64,000 nt of DNA from DRQF01 sp964559135. GTDB lineage: Bacteria > Planctomycetota > GCA-002687715 > DRQF01. Below, in pieces: positions 25,435 to 34,971 of this stretch. The position numbers and the translations under genes are program-made. Every line of letters begins with the position of its first letter. The stretch's first letter is position 1. Under the pieces are notes generated by a model, which saw only the letters and a program-made list of their open reading frames with translations, was not told where the DNA came from and did not search any database. Location: NCBI GenBank assembly GCA_964559135.1, contig CAZLGG010000007.1, forward strand, positions 1 through 64,000. The letters are read 5' to 3'.

Positions 25435-27234
25435 TCAGACGTTCTGGACCTTCTTGCGGCCCTTTGCCGAAAGATTGATTTTTCTGAGACGAATCGTTTG
25501 GGGCGTCACCTCCACGAGTTCGTCCTCTTCGATGTACTCCAAGGCCTGCTCCAATCCGAGCTGGCGCGGAGGCGAGAGGATGCTCTTTTTGTCCGAACCC
25601 GAAGCACGGACGTTCGAGAGTTTCTTCTCCTTGCACACGTTGACGTCGAGGTCCTTGTCCTTGCAGTGTTCGCCCACGATCATCCCCGTGTACACCGGCG
25701 TGCCGGGCGCGATGAAGAACACCCCTCGGTCCTTCAGATTGAAAAGCGCATAGGCGACGGACTGTCCTGTTTCCACCGAGACCATCGTCCCATTGGAACG
25801 GCCGGGGATGGCTCCCTTCCATGGTTCCCAGCTCTTGAAGATGTGGTGGATCGTGGCTTCGCCGCCCGTGAGATTGAGAAGCCGCGTCCTGAGGCCGATG
25901 ATCCCGCGGGAAGGGATGGCGAACTGTAGGTTGGCCAAGCCCTCGCGGCTCACCATGTCCTCCATTTCACCGCGTCGCCGCCCGACCTCCTCGATCACCT
26001 TCCCCGTGACGGAGTCAGGACAGTCGACGACGAGCGTCTCCATCGGCTCGTGCCGCTTCCCGTCGATCACCTTCTCGATGATGTGCGGTTTTCCGACGGA
26101 GAATTCGTAGCCCTCGCGCCGCATGTTTTCGATGAGAATTCCCAGGTGCAATACGCCGCGTCCCGCGACCTTGAACGCTTCGGAGCGGTCCGTGTACGTC
26201 ACCTGCAACGCCACGTCGCGCTCCATCTCCCGCATGAGGCGAGTACGAATCTGGCGCGACGTCACGAACTGACCCTCCTTGCCGGCGAAGGGCGAGTCGT
26301 TGACGCGAAACACCATGGAGATCGTCGGCTCGTCGATGGGAGGCGACCAGATGGACTCCCGCGAGTCGAGAGCGCAGAGCGTGTCGCCGATACTGACATC
26401 GACGAGCCCTTCGATCGCCACGATGTCGCCGGCGATGGCCGCGGGCACCTCTTTTTGCCCCAACCCCTCGAAGGTCGAGATGCGCTTCGGCTGCGCCACC
26501 CTCGAGTTGCCGTCGCGATCGACGATGGCCAAACGATCGTTTCGCGGCAAGCACCCCTGGAAGACGCGGCCCACCGCGACCCGGCCCGTGAATTCGCTGT
26601 ACTGCAGCGAGCTGACGAGGAGTCGGAACGGCGCCTCGGTGTCCATGTCGGGCGGCGGGACGTACTTGACGATGGACTCGAACAGCGGCTCGAAGTCCAT
26701 GTTCTCGTCCTCCGCCTCGAAGCGCGCATAGCCGGAACGTCCCGACGCGTAGAGAACCGGAAAATCCAGCTGCTCATCGCTCGCACCCAGAGCGCAGAAG
26801 AGTTCGAAGACCAGGTCCAGGACTTCATGGGGACGACCGTCCGGGCGATCGATCTTGTTGATGACGACGATGGGCCGGAGATTCAGATCCAGCGCTTTTC
26901 TCAAGACAAACCGGGTCTGCGGCATGGGGCCTTCGTAGGCGTCCACGAGCAACAAGACACCGTTGGCCATGCGAAGAACGCGCTCGACTTCACCTCCGAA
27001 GTCGCTGTGGCCGGGCGTGTCGATGATGTTGATCTTGTGATCCCGCCAGGTCAGCGAGATGTTCTTCGAGAGAATGGTGATGCCCCGCTCTCTTTCGAGA
27101 TCGTTGCTGTCGAGCATGCAGTCGTCCATATGCTGGTTCTCGCGGACGAGACCGGCGTGACGAATCATGCCGTCCACGAGGGTGGTCTTCCCGTGGTCGA
27201 CGTGGGCGATGATGGCGATATTTCGAATGTCCAT
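25435..27234 (-). CDS. typA: GTP-binding translational GTPase TypA/BipA
   Basis: BipA is a ribosome-binding GTPase related to EF-G and LepA, involved in stress responses and 50S assembly. The 599-residue protein has G1 AHVDHGKTT, the switch region ERERGITILSKN, G3 DTPGHSDFGGEVERVL and G4 VINKIDRP. The family-specific C-terminal region includes SRGIIGLRTRLLN and RPP-like segments near the end. I use the start MDIRNIAIIAHVDHGKT at 27234, the usual family N-terminus; the frame extends 13 codons further. It is a single gene between rho and a hydrolase gene on the same strand. Confidence 0.96.
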   Translation of the reverse strand: MDIRNIAIIAHVDHGKTTLVDGMIRHAGLVRENQHMDDCMLDSNDLERERGITILSKNISLTWRDHKINIIDTPGHSDFGGEVERVLRMANGVLLLVDAYEGPMPQTRFVLRKALDLNLRPIVVINKIDRPDGRPHEVLDLVFELFCALGASDEQLDFPVLYASGRSGYARFEAEDENMDFEPLFESIVKYVPPPDMDTEAPFRLLVSSLQYSEFTGRVAVGRVFQGCLPRNDRLAIVDRDGNSRVAQPKRISTFEGLGQKEVPAAIAGDIVAIEGLVDVSIGDTLCALDSRESIWSPPIDEPTISMVFRVNDSPFAGKEGQFVTSRQIRTRLMREMERDVALQVTYTDRSEAFKVAGRGVLHLGILIENMRREGYEFSVGKPHIIEKVIDGKRHEPMETLVVDCPDSVTGKVIEEVGRRRGEMEDMVSREGLANLQFAIPSRGIIGLRTRLLNLTGGEATIHHIFKSWEPWKGAIPGRSNGTMVSVETGQSVAYALFNLKDRGVFFIAPGTPVYTGMIVGEHCKDKDLDVNVCKEKKLSNVRASGSDKKSILSPPRQLGLEQALEYIEEDELVEVTPQTIRLRKINLSAKGRKKVQNV

Positions 27235-27283
27235 GATTGGCCCGGAGGCTACCACCCGGCGTTGGTCGCTCACAAGTCGAGTC

Positions 27284-28201
27284 TCAGGGGACCATCAACT
27301 TGAGGCAGAAGATCGACCCGCCGGACTTCCGGAACTCCGAGGTGGACACCGGACGAACCTCGTAGCCCTTCTCCTCCAAAAGCCGGTGCGTCAATGGAGC
27401 TTCCTCCTCCACGATGACGACCCCCGGGTTGGGGGCGAAAGCGTTGCAGACGAGGGCATGTCTGGCTTCGTCGGGCGGAGCCGTCAAGACCTCTTCGAAG
27501 ACGGCGTGAAGCAGGTCCCACCCCTCCTCCGTGAAGGCCGGGCGATGGGCGAGGCAATGGGCGTCGTCCAGAACGGTCACGGCCGTATCCAGATGGTAGA
27601 AAGCCGGATCCGTCAGCTGGAAGGCCAAGATAGGGACATCGATGCGGGCGGCCAATCGGTCCAGGACGATCCGGGATGTGCGAAACCCCCACCCTCCGAG
27701 GATCACCCTCCGATCGCTCAACCAAAGGAGATCACCACACCCCTCGAACGACTCTCCGGCACCGCAGGGAGCCGTATCCACCGCGAATCCCTTGGCCCTG
27801 AACCACCCCTCGAAGTGGGCCACCTCGGGACGCCTGGAAGGGGCCGTCATCTTCGAAAGGACGACCCGACGCTCGCCGGATTCGGCCATGTAAGGAAAAC
27901 CCTCGTTCGCCGAAAACACCATGTCGGGAAGATTCGGACGCCCGGGCAGGATCTCGACGTCGATCCCCGACGCGCGCATCGTATCGACGAGCCGGCTCCA
28001 CTGTTCGACGGCCAAAGCCGTATCCACTTCGAGCATCCGACCTTCCGTGTCGACGGAATGGGGGTTCAGAACCTCTTCCAGGCGAAAATGCTCGGGATCC
28101 ACCATCAAGGCGAGAGTCTCCAACGCACGTCTTGGGTACGCCCTCGGATCGAATCGGCGGGAGAATTGTTTCCGGTTTTCGTAGACCTTGGACGTCAACA
28201 T
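27284..28201 (-). CDS. Amidinotransferase-fold hydrolase (DDAH / arginine deiminase superfamily)
   Basis: This superfamily hydrolyses or transfers the guanidino group of arginine derivatives through a covalent Cys intermediate. The 305-residue protein has LPDMVFSANEGFPY, FEGCGDLLW, FYHLDTAVTVLDD with the catalytic His, and a C-terminal nucleophile in SGGSIFCLKL (Cys299). It most resembles dimethylarginine dimethylaminohydrolase or citrullinase-like proteins. Exact substrate is not determined by what I can see. AGGAGG lies 6 bases before the ATG at 28201, so I prefer it to longer in-frame starts that would run into argS. It is divergent from argS. Confidence 0.82.
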   Translation of the reverse strand: MLTSKVYENRKQFSRRFDPRAYPRRALETLALMVDPEHFRLEEVLNPHSVDTEGRMLEVDTALAVEQWSRLVDTMRASGIDVEILPGRPNLPDMVFSANEGFPYMAESGERRVVLSKMTAPSRRPEVAHFEGWFRAKGFAVDTAPCGAGESFEGCGDLLWLSDRRVILGGWGFRTSRIVLDRLAARIDVPILAFQLTDPAFYHLDTAVTVLDDAHCLAHRPAFTEEGWDLLHAVFEEVLTAPPDEARHALVCNAFAPNPGVVIVEEEAPLTHRLLEEKGYEVRPVSTSEFRKSGGSIFCLKLMVP

Positions 28202-28293
28202 GGGGCGCCTCCTCGCATCGGTGGTCCAGCTCGACCCTTGCCCCCCCGTGGAATCCTGATAGCTCATAGCCTCGACCAATGGAGGGACAGCGC

Positions 28294-30078
28294 GTGCTGC
28301 TGGATCGTATCGAACAGGTCTGCCGCAGGGCAGTGGAAAACGTCTACGGGGTCTCACCAAGCCGGGTCACCCTGGATTTCCCGGATCAATTCGGTGATCT
28401 CGCTCTGAACGCCTTCCATCTGGCCAAGGATCTCCGCAAGGCGCCTCCCGCCATCGCCCAGGCGCTGGCGGAGGAATTGGAAAAGGACGCCCTGATCGAA
28501 CAAGCCACTGCGGTGAAGGGCTATGTCAACCTGATCCTTCATCGGCCGGCTCTGGCCGAAGGAGCCCTCTCCCCCGCCCTCCAGGCGCCGGACTCCTTCG
28601 GCTTTCGCGAGCGCACCGACGGGGCCCAGCGCATCATGGTCGAGTTCTCCTCGCCCAACACGAACAAGCCGCAACACCTGGGGCATGTCCGGACGAACTG
28701 CCTGGGGGATTCGGTAGCCCGCCTGCTCGAGGCCACGGGGACCGACGTGATCCGTGCCAACCTCGTCAACGACCGAGGCATCCACATTGCCAAGTCCATG
28801 CTGGCCTACCAGCGCGAGGGCCGGGGCAGGACGCCCGAGTCGGCCGGCAAGAAAGGGGATCACTTCGTCGGCGACTTCTATGTCCTCTTCGAAACTCGCT
28901 TCCGTGAGGAGTGGAAACGATACAAGGACGAGAACCCCGATCAATCCGAGATCAGCCGCGAGGACTTCGCGAAGGTCAGTGAGTGGATGGGCGGGGCGAG
29001 GCGCATCCTTCAGCTCTGGGAGGAGGGTGACGAGGAGGTCCTCGCGCTCTGGAGACGCATGAACAGTTGGGTCATGGAGGGATTCGAAGAGACCTATCGG
29101 ACGCTGGGCATTCAGTTCGATCGGATCTACCTTGAGTCGGAGACCTACCAGCTGGGCAAGGAAATCGTCAACGACGGGCTGCGCAAAGGCGTGTTCTATC
29201 GTCGAGACGACGGCGCCGTCGAGATCGACCTCACCGACGTCAAGCTTGATCGCAAGGTCGTTCTCCGAAGCGACGGCACGTCGGTCTACATCACGCAGGA
29301 CATCGGAACGACGGTCATGAAGACGGAGGAATACGGCCTGAACGGTCAGATCTTCGTCGTGGGCAACGAGCAGATCTACCACTTCAACGTCCTCTTCGAG
29401 ATCCTGAAACGTCTGGGAAAGGAGTGGGCCTCGAACTGCCGGCATCTCGCCTACGGAATGGTCAATCTCCCCGAGGGAAAGATGAAGTCCCGCGAGGGGA
29501 CCGTCGTCGACGCCGATAACCTCATCGAGGAAGTGAGCCAGCTCGCCCTGCAGGAGATCCGTTCCCGGCAGCCCGACGTCGACAAGGAAGCGGCCGAAGA
29601 GCGCGCTCTCAACATCGCCCTGGCCGCCCTCAAGTTCATGATCCTGTCGGTCTCTCCCAAGACGACGATGTTGTTCGACCCGAAGGCATCCGTCTCCTTC
29701 GAGGGCGATACGGGTCCCTATATCCTCTACGCCTACGCCCGCATCCAGCGCATGCTCGAGGATTCGGGATTGACCGCCGATGACATCGAGTTCGACCCGA
29801 CACGCCTGACGGACGAAAGCGAGATCCGACTCATGCTGAAACTCGTCGAATTCCCGCGCGTCGTCGAGAAGGCGGCCGCGGACCTGAATCCATCCCTGAT
29901 CAGCAACTGGCTGCTGGCCTGCGCCCGCAGCTATCATTCGCACAATCGGGCGGTCCCCATCTTGAAGGCCGACGATCCCGCGGTCCGGAAAGCTCGACTC
30001 ATGCTCTCCCGTGCGACCGCGACGGCATTGTCGCAGGGACTGGGGCTTCTCGGGATCAAGACCGTGGACCGAATGTGA
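28294..30078 (+). CDS. argS: Arginyl-tRNA synthetase
   Basis: ArgS charges tRNA-Arg. The 594-residue class I enzyme has the N-terminal additional domain, the HIGH-type motif SPNTNKPQHLGHVR (HLGH near residue 128), DIGTTVMKTEEY, and the KMSKS-type loop GKMKSREGTVVDADNL. The C-terminal anticodon-binding domain contains YAYARIQRML and ends LGLLGIKTVDRM. A GTG at 28294 has GGAGG 8 bases upstream. An in-frame ATG at 28279 has no ribosome site, so I prefer the GTG start, although the ATG (599 residues) cannot be excluded. It is divergent from the amidinotransferase-fold gene. Confidence 0.95.
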   Translation: MLLDRIEQVCRRAVENVYGVSPSRVTLDFPDQFGDLALNAFHLAKDLRKAPPAIAQALAEELEKDALIEQATAVKGYVNLILHRPALAEGALSPALQAPDSFGFRERTDGAQRIMVEFSSPNTNKPQHLGHVRTNCLGDSVARLLEATGTDVIRANLVNDRGIHIAKSMLAYQREGRGRTPESAGKKGDHFVGDFYVLFETRFREEWKRYKDENPDQSEISREDFAKVSEWMGGARRILQLWEEGDEEVLALWRRMNSWVMEGFEETYRTLGIQFDRIYLESETYQLGKEIVNDGLRKGVFYRRDDGAVEIDLTDVKLDRKVVLRSDGTSVYITQDIGTTVMKTEEYGLNGQIFVVGNEQIYHFNVLFEILKRLGKEWASNCRHLAYGMVNLPEGKMKSREGTVVDADNLIEEVSQLALQEIRSRQPDVDKEAAEERALNIALAALKFMILSVSPKTTMLFDPKASVSFEGDTGPYILYAYARIQRMLEDSGLTADDIEFDPTRLTDESEIRLMLKLVEFPRVVEKAAADLNPSLISNWLLACARSYHSHNRAVPILKADDPAVRKARLMLSRATATALSQGLGLLGIKTVDRM

Positions 30079-30111
30079 GCATCACCGCGCCGGTCGACGG
30101 ACTTGGATCGC

Positions 30112-30540
30112 TCAGGATGCGTTGCCGGCCAGCATCTCGTCTCCGTCGATGGGTTGACGGTCGGAGAAGGTCTTTTCCATGGGATGCCAGAACGCCACCC
30201 GCGGTTCGCCCGGTTTCCACGTGAAGTAGACGATGCGGGAATCCATCTCGCCGTAGAACTTGATGATGCCCCGTTCGGGATCGTCGAGGAAGCACCCCAA
30301 GGGTTCCAGCTCCTTGTGGCAGTCTTCGACGCGCTTCTCGAGAGCCTCGATTTTCGCCTCGTGCTCGCGGATCAACCCGTCGCGTTCGTCCTGGGGGAGC
30401 CCGCGGTCCCCCCTCAAACCCGCGACGGCCCGACGGTGACGCTGAACGAGTTTCATGCTGGCCATCGCGTCGGTCGCGATTCGCTTGAGATAGGGAATCG
30501 CCCGGCTCGCTTCGGCCTGTGTGAAAATCTTGCCTTTCAT
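30112..30540 (-). CDS. DUF2203 family protein
   Basis: The 142-residue protein matches the DUF2203 pattern: IFTQAEASRAIPYLKRI at the start, a central coiled-coil-like helix, and the C-terminal block DDPERGIIKFYGEMDSRIVYFTW then GEPRVAFWHPM and DRQPID. The family is widespread and has no established function. It is convergent with argS, with a 33-base gap. GGAGG lies 11 bases before the ATG. Confidence 0.85.
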   Translation of the reverse strand: MKGKIFTQAEASRAIPYLKRIATDAMASMKLVQRHRRAVAGLRGDRGLPQDERDGLIREHEAKIEALEKRVEDCHKELEPLGCFLDDPERGIIKFYGEMDSRIVYFTWKPGEPRVAFWHPMEKTFSDRQPIDGDEMLAGNAS

Positions 30541-30682
30541 GGCCGCTCACCCTCCCCTGGTCTCTGCCCCCGATCGAGCCCGCTGAATCCGGTGTCCCGA
30601 GCTTGGCTTCAGCATTGTAGAAGTGGAACCCACGTCGATCAATCAATACGGATTTCGTGGGGACAGGTCGAGGTGAGACCGC

Positions 30683-31174
30683 TCAGAGAACCGGCGTGCG
30701 GGCCGGATCGATGAGGCGAGACAAACCGTCGATCGCGGCCGTTCTGTGAGCTTCCAGCTCGAGTTGATGGTAGAGGAGGTCTTCGACGTTCAAGCCCCTC
30801 AAGGACTTCTCGCCGTCGACGGATGCGGGCGTGGAAAGAATGTCGTCATCACTGGCGGACTCGAGCCATTCTCCGAGATTGCGGTGGCAAAGGTCGAGAA
30901 GGCGGACGATCTCCTGGGCATCCACCTGCTCCGCCCGGAACGTCTCCTGGGCCGGCATGATCCGGCCTCGCGCCAGCCGAACCGCCAACCACCGACGCGA
31001 GACCGCGATTTCCCAGAGGTGCTTGCGAGGGGACTCGATTCCGTCGTCCGGCGCCCAATCCATCTCCTCTTGGCGGAGACGTTTCAAAACGCTCTGGAGG
31101 CGACGGTGGCTTCTTTGGAACCGAGACTTCCACCGGGCCGCCACTTTGTGTCCCTCGCAGGCCTGAATACTCAT
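30683..31174 (-). CDS. DinB-like four-helix protein, function unknown
   Basis: The 163-residue, mostly helical protein has a layout like DinB/YfiT superfamily proteins: an N-terminal helix followed by RKHLWEIAVSRRWLA, a central NLGEWLESASDDDI helix and the late HQLELEAHRTAAIDGLSRL, where His residues could bind a metal. Known members include thiol-dependent transferases, but the similarity is general. It lies between sdhB and the DUF2203 gene on the same strand. The 231 bases between it and sdhB hold no credible gene. The upstream ribosome site is weak. Confidence 0.6.
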   Translation of the reverse strand: MSIQACEGHKVAARWKSRFQRSHRRLQSVLKRLRQEEMDWAPDDGIESPRKHLWEIAVSRRWLAVRLARGRIMPAQETFRAEQVDAQEIVRLLDLCHRNLGEWLESASDDDILSTPASVDGEKSLRGLNVEDLLYHQLELEAHRTAAIDGLSRLIDPARTPVL

Positions 31175-31405
31175 GGTCTTGTCCCTTCGTTCGTACTCTC
31201 ACGGACCCAACGTTTCCCGCTGATGTTGTCGAACACACCGACGGAAAAGTGAAGAGGTGTGGATTTATGCAACGCACGAGGGGGCCGGACGACGACATGC
31301 CGGAGAAATGCGGCTCGACGAGCATGGATTTGCTCTTTTGAGAGAACGGGTTTCACGGAGAGGACACCGACGGCACGAGGAGCCCGCCGCCCCGCAGCAA
31401 CGAGG

Positions 31406-32167
31406 TCAGGTGGCCTTGATGGAGGCGCCCAGGAATTCCCGATTCATCCGGGCGATGTTGCTGACCGAGATCTCCTTGGGACAGGCCGCTTCGCACTCGT
31501 ACTCATTGGTGCAGTTGCCGAAGCCCTGCTCGTCCATGGCTGCCACCATCCGAAGGACTCGGCGTTGGCGCTCCGGCTGCCCTTGGGGCAGGAGCGCGAA
31601 CTGGCTCACCTTGGCGCTGACGAAGAGCATCGCCGAAGCGTTCTTGCAGGACGCGACACAGGCCCCGCATCCGATGCAGGCGGCCGCGTCAAACGCAAGG
31701 TCAGAACAATCCCTAGGAACCGGGAGTCCGTTCGCGTCGGGAGCGGAACCGGTGGAAACCGAAATGTATCCGCCGGCCTCGATGACTCTGTCGAAGGCGG
31801 AGCGGTCCACGACGAGATCCTTGACCAGGGGAAAAGCCTTGGCGCGCCACGGCTCGATGACGAGCGTATCGCCATCCTTGAACTTCCGCATGTGCAGCTG
31901 GCAAAGGGTCGTTCCCCGCTCGAGACCGTGGGCCAACCCGTTGATCATGCACCCGCACATGCCGCAGATGCCCTCACGGCAATCGTGATCGAAGGCGACA
32001 GGCTCTTCGCCCTTCTCGATCAGCTTCGTGTTGAGGATGTCCAGCATCTCGAGAAACGACATGTCGGAACTGACATCGTCCAGTTGGTACGTCTCCAGGC
32101 GCCCAGGGCTGGCCGCGCTGCTCTGGCGCCAGATCTTGAGGGTCAGCTTCATCGTGGACTCGCTCAT
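31406..32167 (-). CDS. sdhB: Succinate dehydrogenase / fumarate reductase iron-sulfur subunit
   Basis: This subunit carries electrons from the flavoprotein to the membrane anchor in complex II. The 253-residue protein has the [2Fe-2S] motif CREGICGMCG with C63, C68, C71 and C89. Two C-terminal cysteine clusters, CIGCGACVASC and CTNEYECEAACPKE, hold the [4Fe-4S] and [3Fe-4S] centres. Its ATG overlaps the sdhA stop as TGATG, so I use 32167 rather than the GTG one codon upstream. It is the last gene of sdhCAB. Confidence 0.96.
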   Translation of the reverse strand: MSESTMKLTLKIWRQSSAASPGRLETYQLDDVSSDMSFLEMLDILNTKLIEKGEEPVAFDHDCREGICGMCGCMINGLAHGLERGTTLCQLHMRKFKDGDTLVIEPWRAKAFPLVKDLVVDRSAFDRVIEAGGYISVSTGSAPDANGLPVPRDCSDLAFDAAACIGCGACVASCKNASAMLFVSAKVSQFALLPQGQPERQRRVLRMVAAMDEQGFGNCTNEYECEAACPKEISVSNIARMNREFLGASIKAT

Positions 32168-34095
32168 CACTTGTAGCTCCTCTGGGTGAGTTCGACATTC
32201 TCGAACTCCAGGGCTTCCTTGTGCAGTTCAGCCGGCTTGCCGACCCCTTGGAATTCCCAAGCCGCAACGTAGCGGAAGTTTTCGTCGTCCCGCTTCGCCT
32301 CGCCCTCTTCAGTCTGGTATTCCTCGCGGAAATGACCGCCGCACGACTCCTCGCGGTGCAACGCATCACTCACCATGAGTTCGGCAAACTCCATGAAGTC
32401 GGCCACGCGCCCCGCTTTTTCGAGTTCCTGGTTGAGGTCTTCCCCCTCACCCAAGACGCGGACGTCCTTCCAGAAGGCCTCCCGGAGGGCCGGGATCTTC
32501 TGGAGGGCTTCCTCGAGGCCCTTCCGGTTGCGCGCCATCCCGCAGTGGTCCCACATGATCAACCCCAGCTCCCGGTGGAAACTGTCGACCGTGCGCGAAC
32601 CGTTGACGGCGAGAAGCTTCTCCGTGCGTTCCTTGGCGTCCTTCTCCGCCGCGCTGAAAGCCTCGTGATCCGTATCGACTTTGGCGAGCTTTCGGCCGGC
32701 CAGGTGACCGGGCAACGTGTAGGGCAGCACGAAGTAGCCGTCGGCCAATCCCTGCATGAGCGCGCTCGCGCCGAGCCGGTTGGCCCCGTGGTCGGAGAAG
32801 TTGGCCTCCCCCAACACGAACAGGCCGGGCACCGTGCTCTCGAGGTCGTAATTCACCCACAGCCCCCCCATCGTGTAGTGGACGGCGGGATAGATCCGCA
32901 TGGGAACGTTGTAGGGGTTCTCGCCGGTGATCTTCTCGTACATGTGAAACAGATTGCCGTACTTCGAGCGGATCGTGTCGATGCCGTCGCGCTGGATGGC
33001 ATCCCTGAAATCCAGATACACGGCCAATCCGGAAGGCCCGACTCCGCGGCCCTCGTCGCAAACCATCTTGGCATTACGGCTCGCCACGTCTCTGGGCACC
33101 ATGTTGCCGAAACTCGGATACTTGCGCTCCAGATAGTAGTCTCGATCCTCTTCCGGGATGTCGTTGGGCGGCCGCTTGTCCCCTGCCTTCATCGGCACCC
33201 AGACCCGGCCGTCGTTCCGCAGACTCTCGCTCATCAGCGTGAGCTTCGACTGGTGGTCTCCGGAAACGGGGATGCACGTGGGATGAATCTGCGTGTAGCA
33301 GGGGTTCGCGAAGTAAGCGCCGCGCTTGTGGGCGCGCCAGGCGGCCGTGACGTTCGAAGCCTTGGCATTCGTCGAGAGGTAAAAGACGTTGCCGTAGCCC
33401 CCCGTGCACAGGAGAACGGCGTGGCCGGCGTAGCGCTCGTAGGCGCCCGTGATCAGATTCCGCGCGACGACACCCCGTGCGACCCCATCCACGACGACGA
33501 GATCCAACATTTCACGTCTGGGGAGCAACTTGACGCGTCCGGCGTCCACCTGGCGCATCAACGCCCCGTAGGCGCCGAGAAGGAGCTGCTGACCGGTCTG
33601 TCCGCGGGCGTAGAAGGTTCTCGACACCTGGGCTCCGCCGAAGGTTCGATTGGCGAGAAGCCCACCGTATTCCCGTGCGAAAGGCACCCCCTGGGCGACG
33701 CACTGGTCGATGATGTTGTTGCTGACCTCGGCCAAGCGGTACGTGTTGGCCTCTCGCGCCCGGAAGTCGCCGCCCTTGATCGTGTCGTAGAAGAGCCGGA
33801 AGACACTGTCGTTGTCGTTCGGGTAATTCTTGGCTGCATTGATGCCGCCCTGCGCCGCAATGCTGTGGGCCCTTCGCGCGCTGTCCTGGATGCAGAGGGC
33901 CACCACGTTGTAGCCCATTTCGCCCAGGGACGCCGCCGCGGACGCGCCGGCGAGCCCGGTCCCTACGACGACGATCGTGAACTTGCGGCGATTGTTCGGC
34001 GCCACGAGTTTGAGCTCGGACTTGCGCTTCGCCCATTTCTCGTCCAAGGCCCCCGCGGGGATTCGCGATTCCAACTTTCCGTTCGAGGACGACAT
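32167..34095 (-). CDS. sdhA: Succinate dehydrogenase / fumarate reductase flavoprotein subunit
   Basis: The catalytic subunit interconverts succinate and fumarate with covalent FAD. The 642-residue protein has the FAD dinucleotide motif VVVGTGLAGASAAASLGEMG, then ARRAHSIAAQGGINAAKNY, where His would carry FAD. Active-site segments include HPTCIPVSGDHQSKL and GLFVLGEANFSDHGANRLGA. The length and sequence fit the SdhA type found with a single cytochrome b anchor (Bacillus/epsilon-type). It starts one base after the sdhC stop codon and ends in a TGATG overlap with sdhB. Confidence 0.97.
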   Translation of the reverse strand: MSSSNGKLESRIPAGALDEKWAKRKSELKLVAPNNRRKFTIVVVGTGLAGASAAASLGEMGYNVVALCIQDSARRAHSIAAQGGINAAKNYPNDNDSVFRLFYDTIKGGDFRAREANTYRLAEVSNNIIDQCVAQGVPFAREYGGLLANRTFGGAQVSRTFYARGQTGQQLLLGAYGALMRQVDAGRVKLLPRREMLDLVVVDGVARGVVARNLITGAYERYAGHAVLLCTGGYGNVFYLSTNAKASNVTAAWRAHKRGAYFANPCYTQIHPTCIPVSGDHQSKLTLMSESLRNDGRVWVPMKAGDKRPPNDIPEEDRDYYLERKYPSFGNMVPRDVASRNAKMVCDEGRGVGPSGLAVYLDFRDAIQRDGIDTIRSKYGNLFHMYEKITGENPYNVPMRIYPAVHYTMGGLWVNYDLESTVPGLFVLGEANFSDHGANRLGASALMQGLADGYFVLPYTLPGHLAGRKLAKVDTDHEAFSAAEKDAKERTEKLLAVNGSRTVDSFHRELGLIMWDHCGMARNRKGLEEALQKIPALREAFWKDVRVLGEGEDLNQELEKAGRVADFMEFAELMVSDALHREESCGGHFREEYQTEEGEAKRDDENFRYVAAWEFQGVGKPAELHKEALEFENVELTQRSYK

Positions 34096-34096
34096 T

Positions 34097-34765
34097 TCAG
34101 CTCCTCCAGGCAGTCATGGCGACAATGGGGAAGGACGCGAAACCGAGAGCCAAGACGATGGCGAGGACGATTCCGATCCTTCGGAACCATGGATTGCATG
34201 GTTCGTGATTGATCCCGAGGGATTGAAAGAGACTTCGGAATCCGTGGGTCAAATGGAAGCCGACGGCGAGTGCGCCCACCACGTAGATCGCGGCGAACAG
34301 GGGGTCCGTGAGCCCGGCGACGACCCTTGCGTGCAGAGCCTCCGCGTGGGGCATGGCATACCCCTTGCGGAATCGGAAATGCAACAGGTGGACGATCAGG
34401 AAGGCCAAGACGACGAGACCCGAGTAGATCATGGTTCTCGACGACAGCGTGCTCTCGCCGAAGGTGTTCTTCACCTGATAGGCCACGGGGCGCGCCTTGC
34501 GGTTTTCGACCGTCAGCCGGATCGCCATCCAGATATGGATCCAAAACAGCAGGAAGAGCCCCAACTCGAGCACGTAGAGAAGGGGTCCCAGCTTGTGGAG
34601 CCCCTCGACGTAGGCCACGAAGGCCGCGCCGTCCTGCCCCGCAAAGAGGGTGAGGTTCTCCAACAGGTGGACGACGAGGAAACCGATCAGCAACAGGCCG
34701 GTCACGGCCATGACGAACTTCTTGCCCAATGAAGACAAGAAGAATCGTCCCATTCCCTTCGGCAT
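34097..34765 (-). CDS. sdhC: Succinate dehydrogenase cytochrome b subunit
   Basis: This single 222-residue membrane anchor has about five membrane helices and His residues placed to bind haem (LVVHLLENLT, FWIHIWMAIRL, LIVHLLHFRFRKGY, GFHLTHGFRS). It matches the fused diheme cytochrome b558 type rather than separate SdhC/SdhD subunits. I use the ATG at 34765, with GGAG about 10 bases upstream; a TTG two codons earlier is possible. It leads the sdhCAB operon. No SdhD is expected or seen. Confidence 0.93.
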   Translation of the reverse strand: MPKGMGRFFLSSLGKKFVMAVTGLLLIGFLVVHLLENLTLFAGQDGAAFVAYVEGLHKLGPLLYVLELGLFLLFWIHIWMAIRLTVENRKARPVAYQVKNTFGESTLSSRTMIYSGLVVLAFLIVHLLHFRFRKGYAMPHAEALHARVVAGLTDPLFAAIYVVGALAVGFHLTHGFRSLFQSLGINHEPCNPWFRRIGIVLAIVLALGFASFPIVAMTAWRS

Positions 34766-34971
34766 GGTCAATCATCTCCCCGGGCCCGAGGGGAGCGCCG
34801 CAGGCCCTCTTCCCAATTCCAGGCGCCGACACGCCTTGTGGTGGATCCGCGAAGCAATTCCGCGAATCCAGGACCCTTATAACGTTCCCCGCTCATCTTT
34901 TTTAGGGGGGAACCTCGAGACTTTTTGCCTCGGAGAGCCGAAAAACTTACAAAGGACCTGCTTCCCTTCCC

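Noticed and set aside
32221..34212. 663-codon plus-strand frame opposite sdhA
   Set aside because: sdhA is certain from its motifs, and the antisense translation is Arg/His/Gly/Val-rich with no domain.
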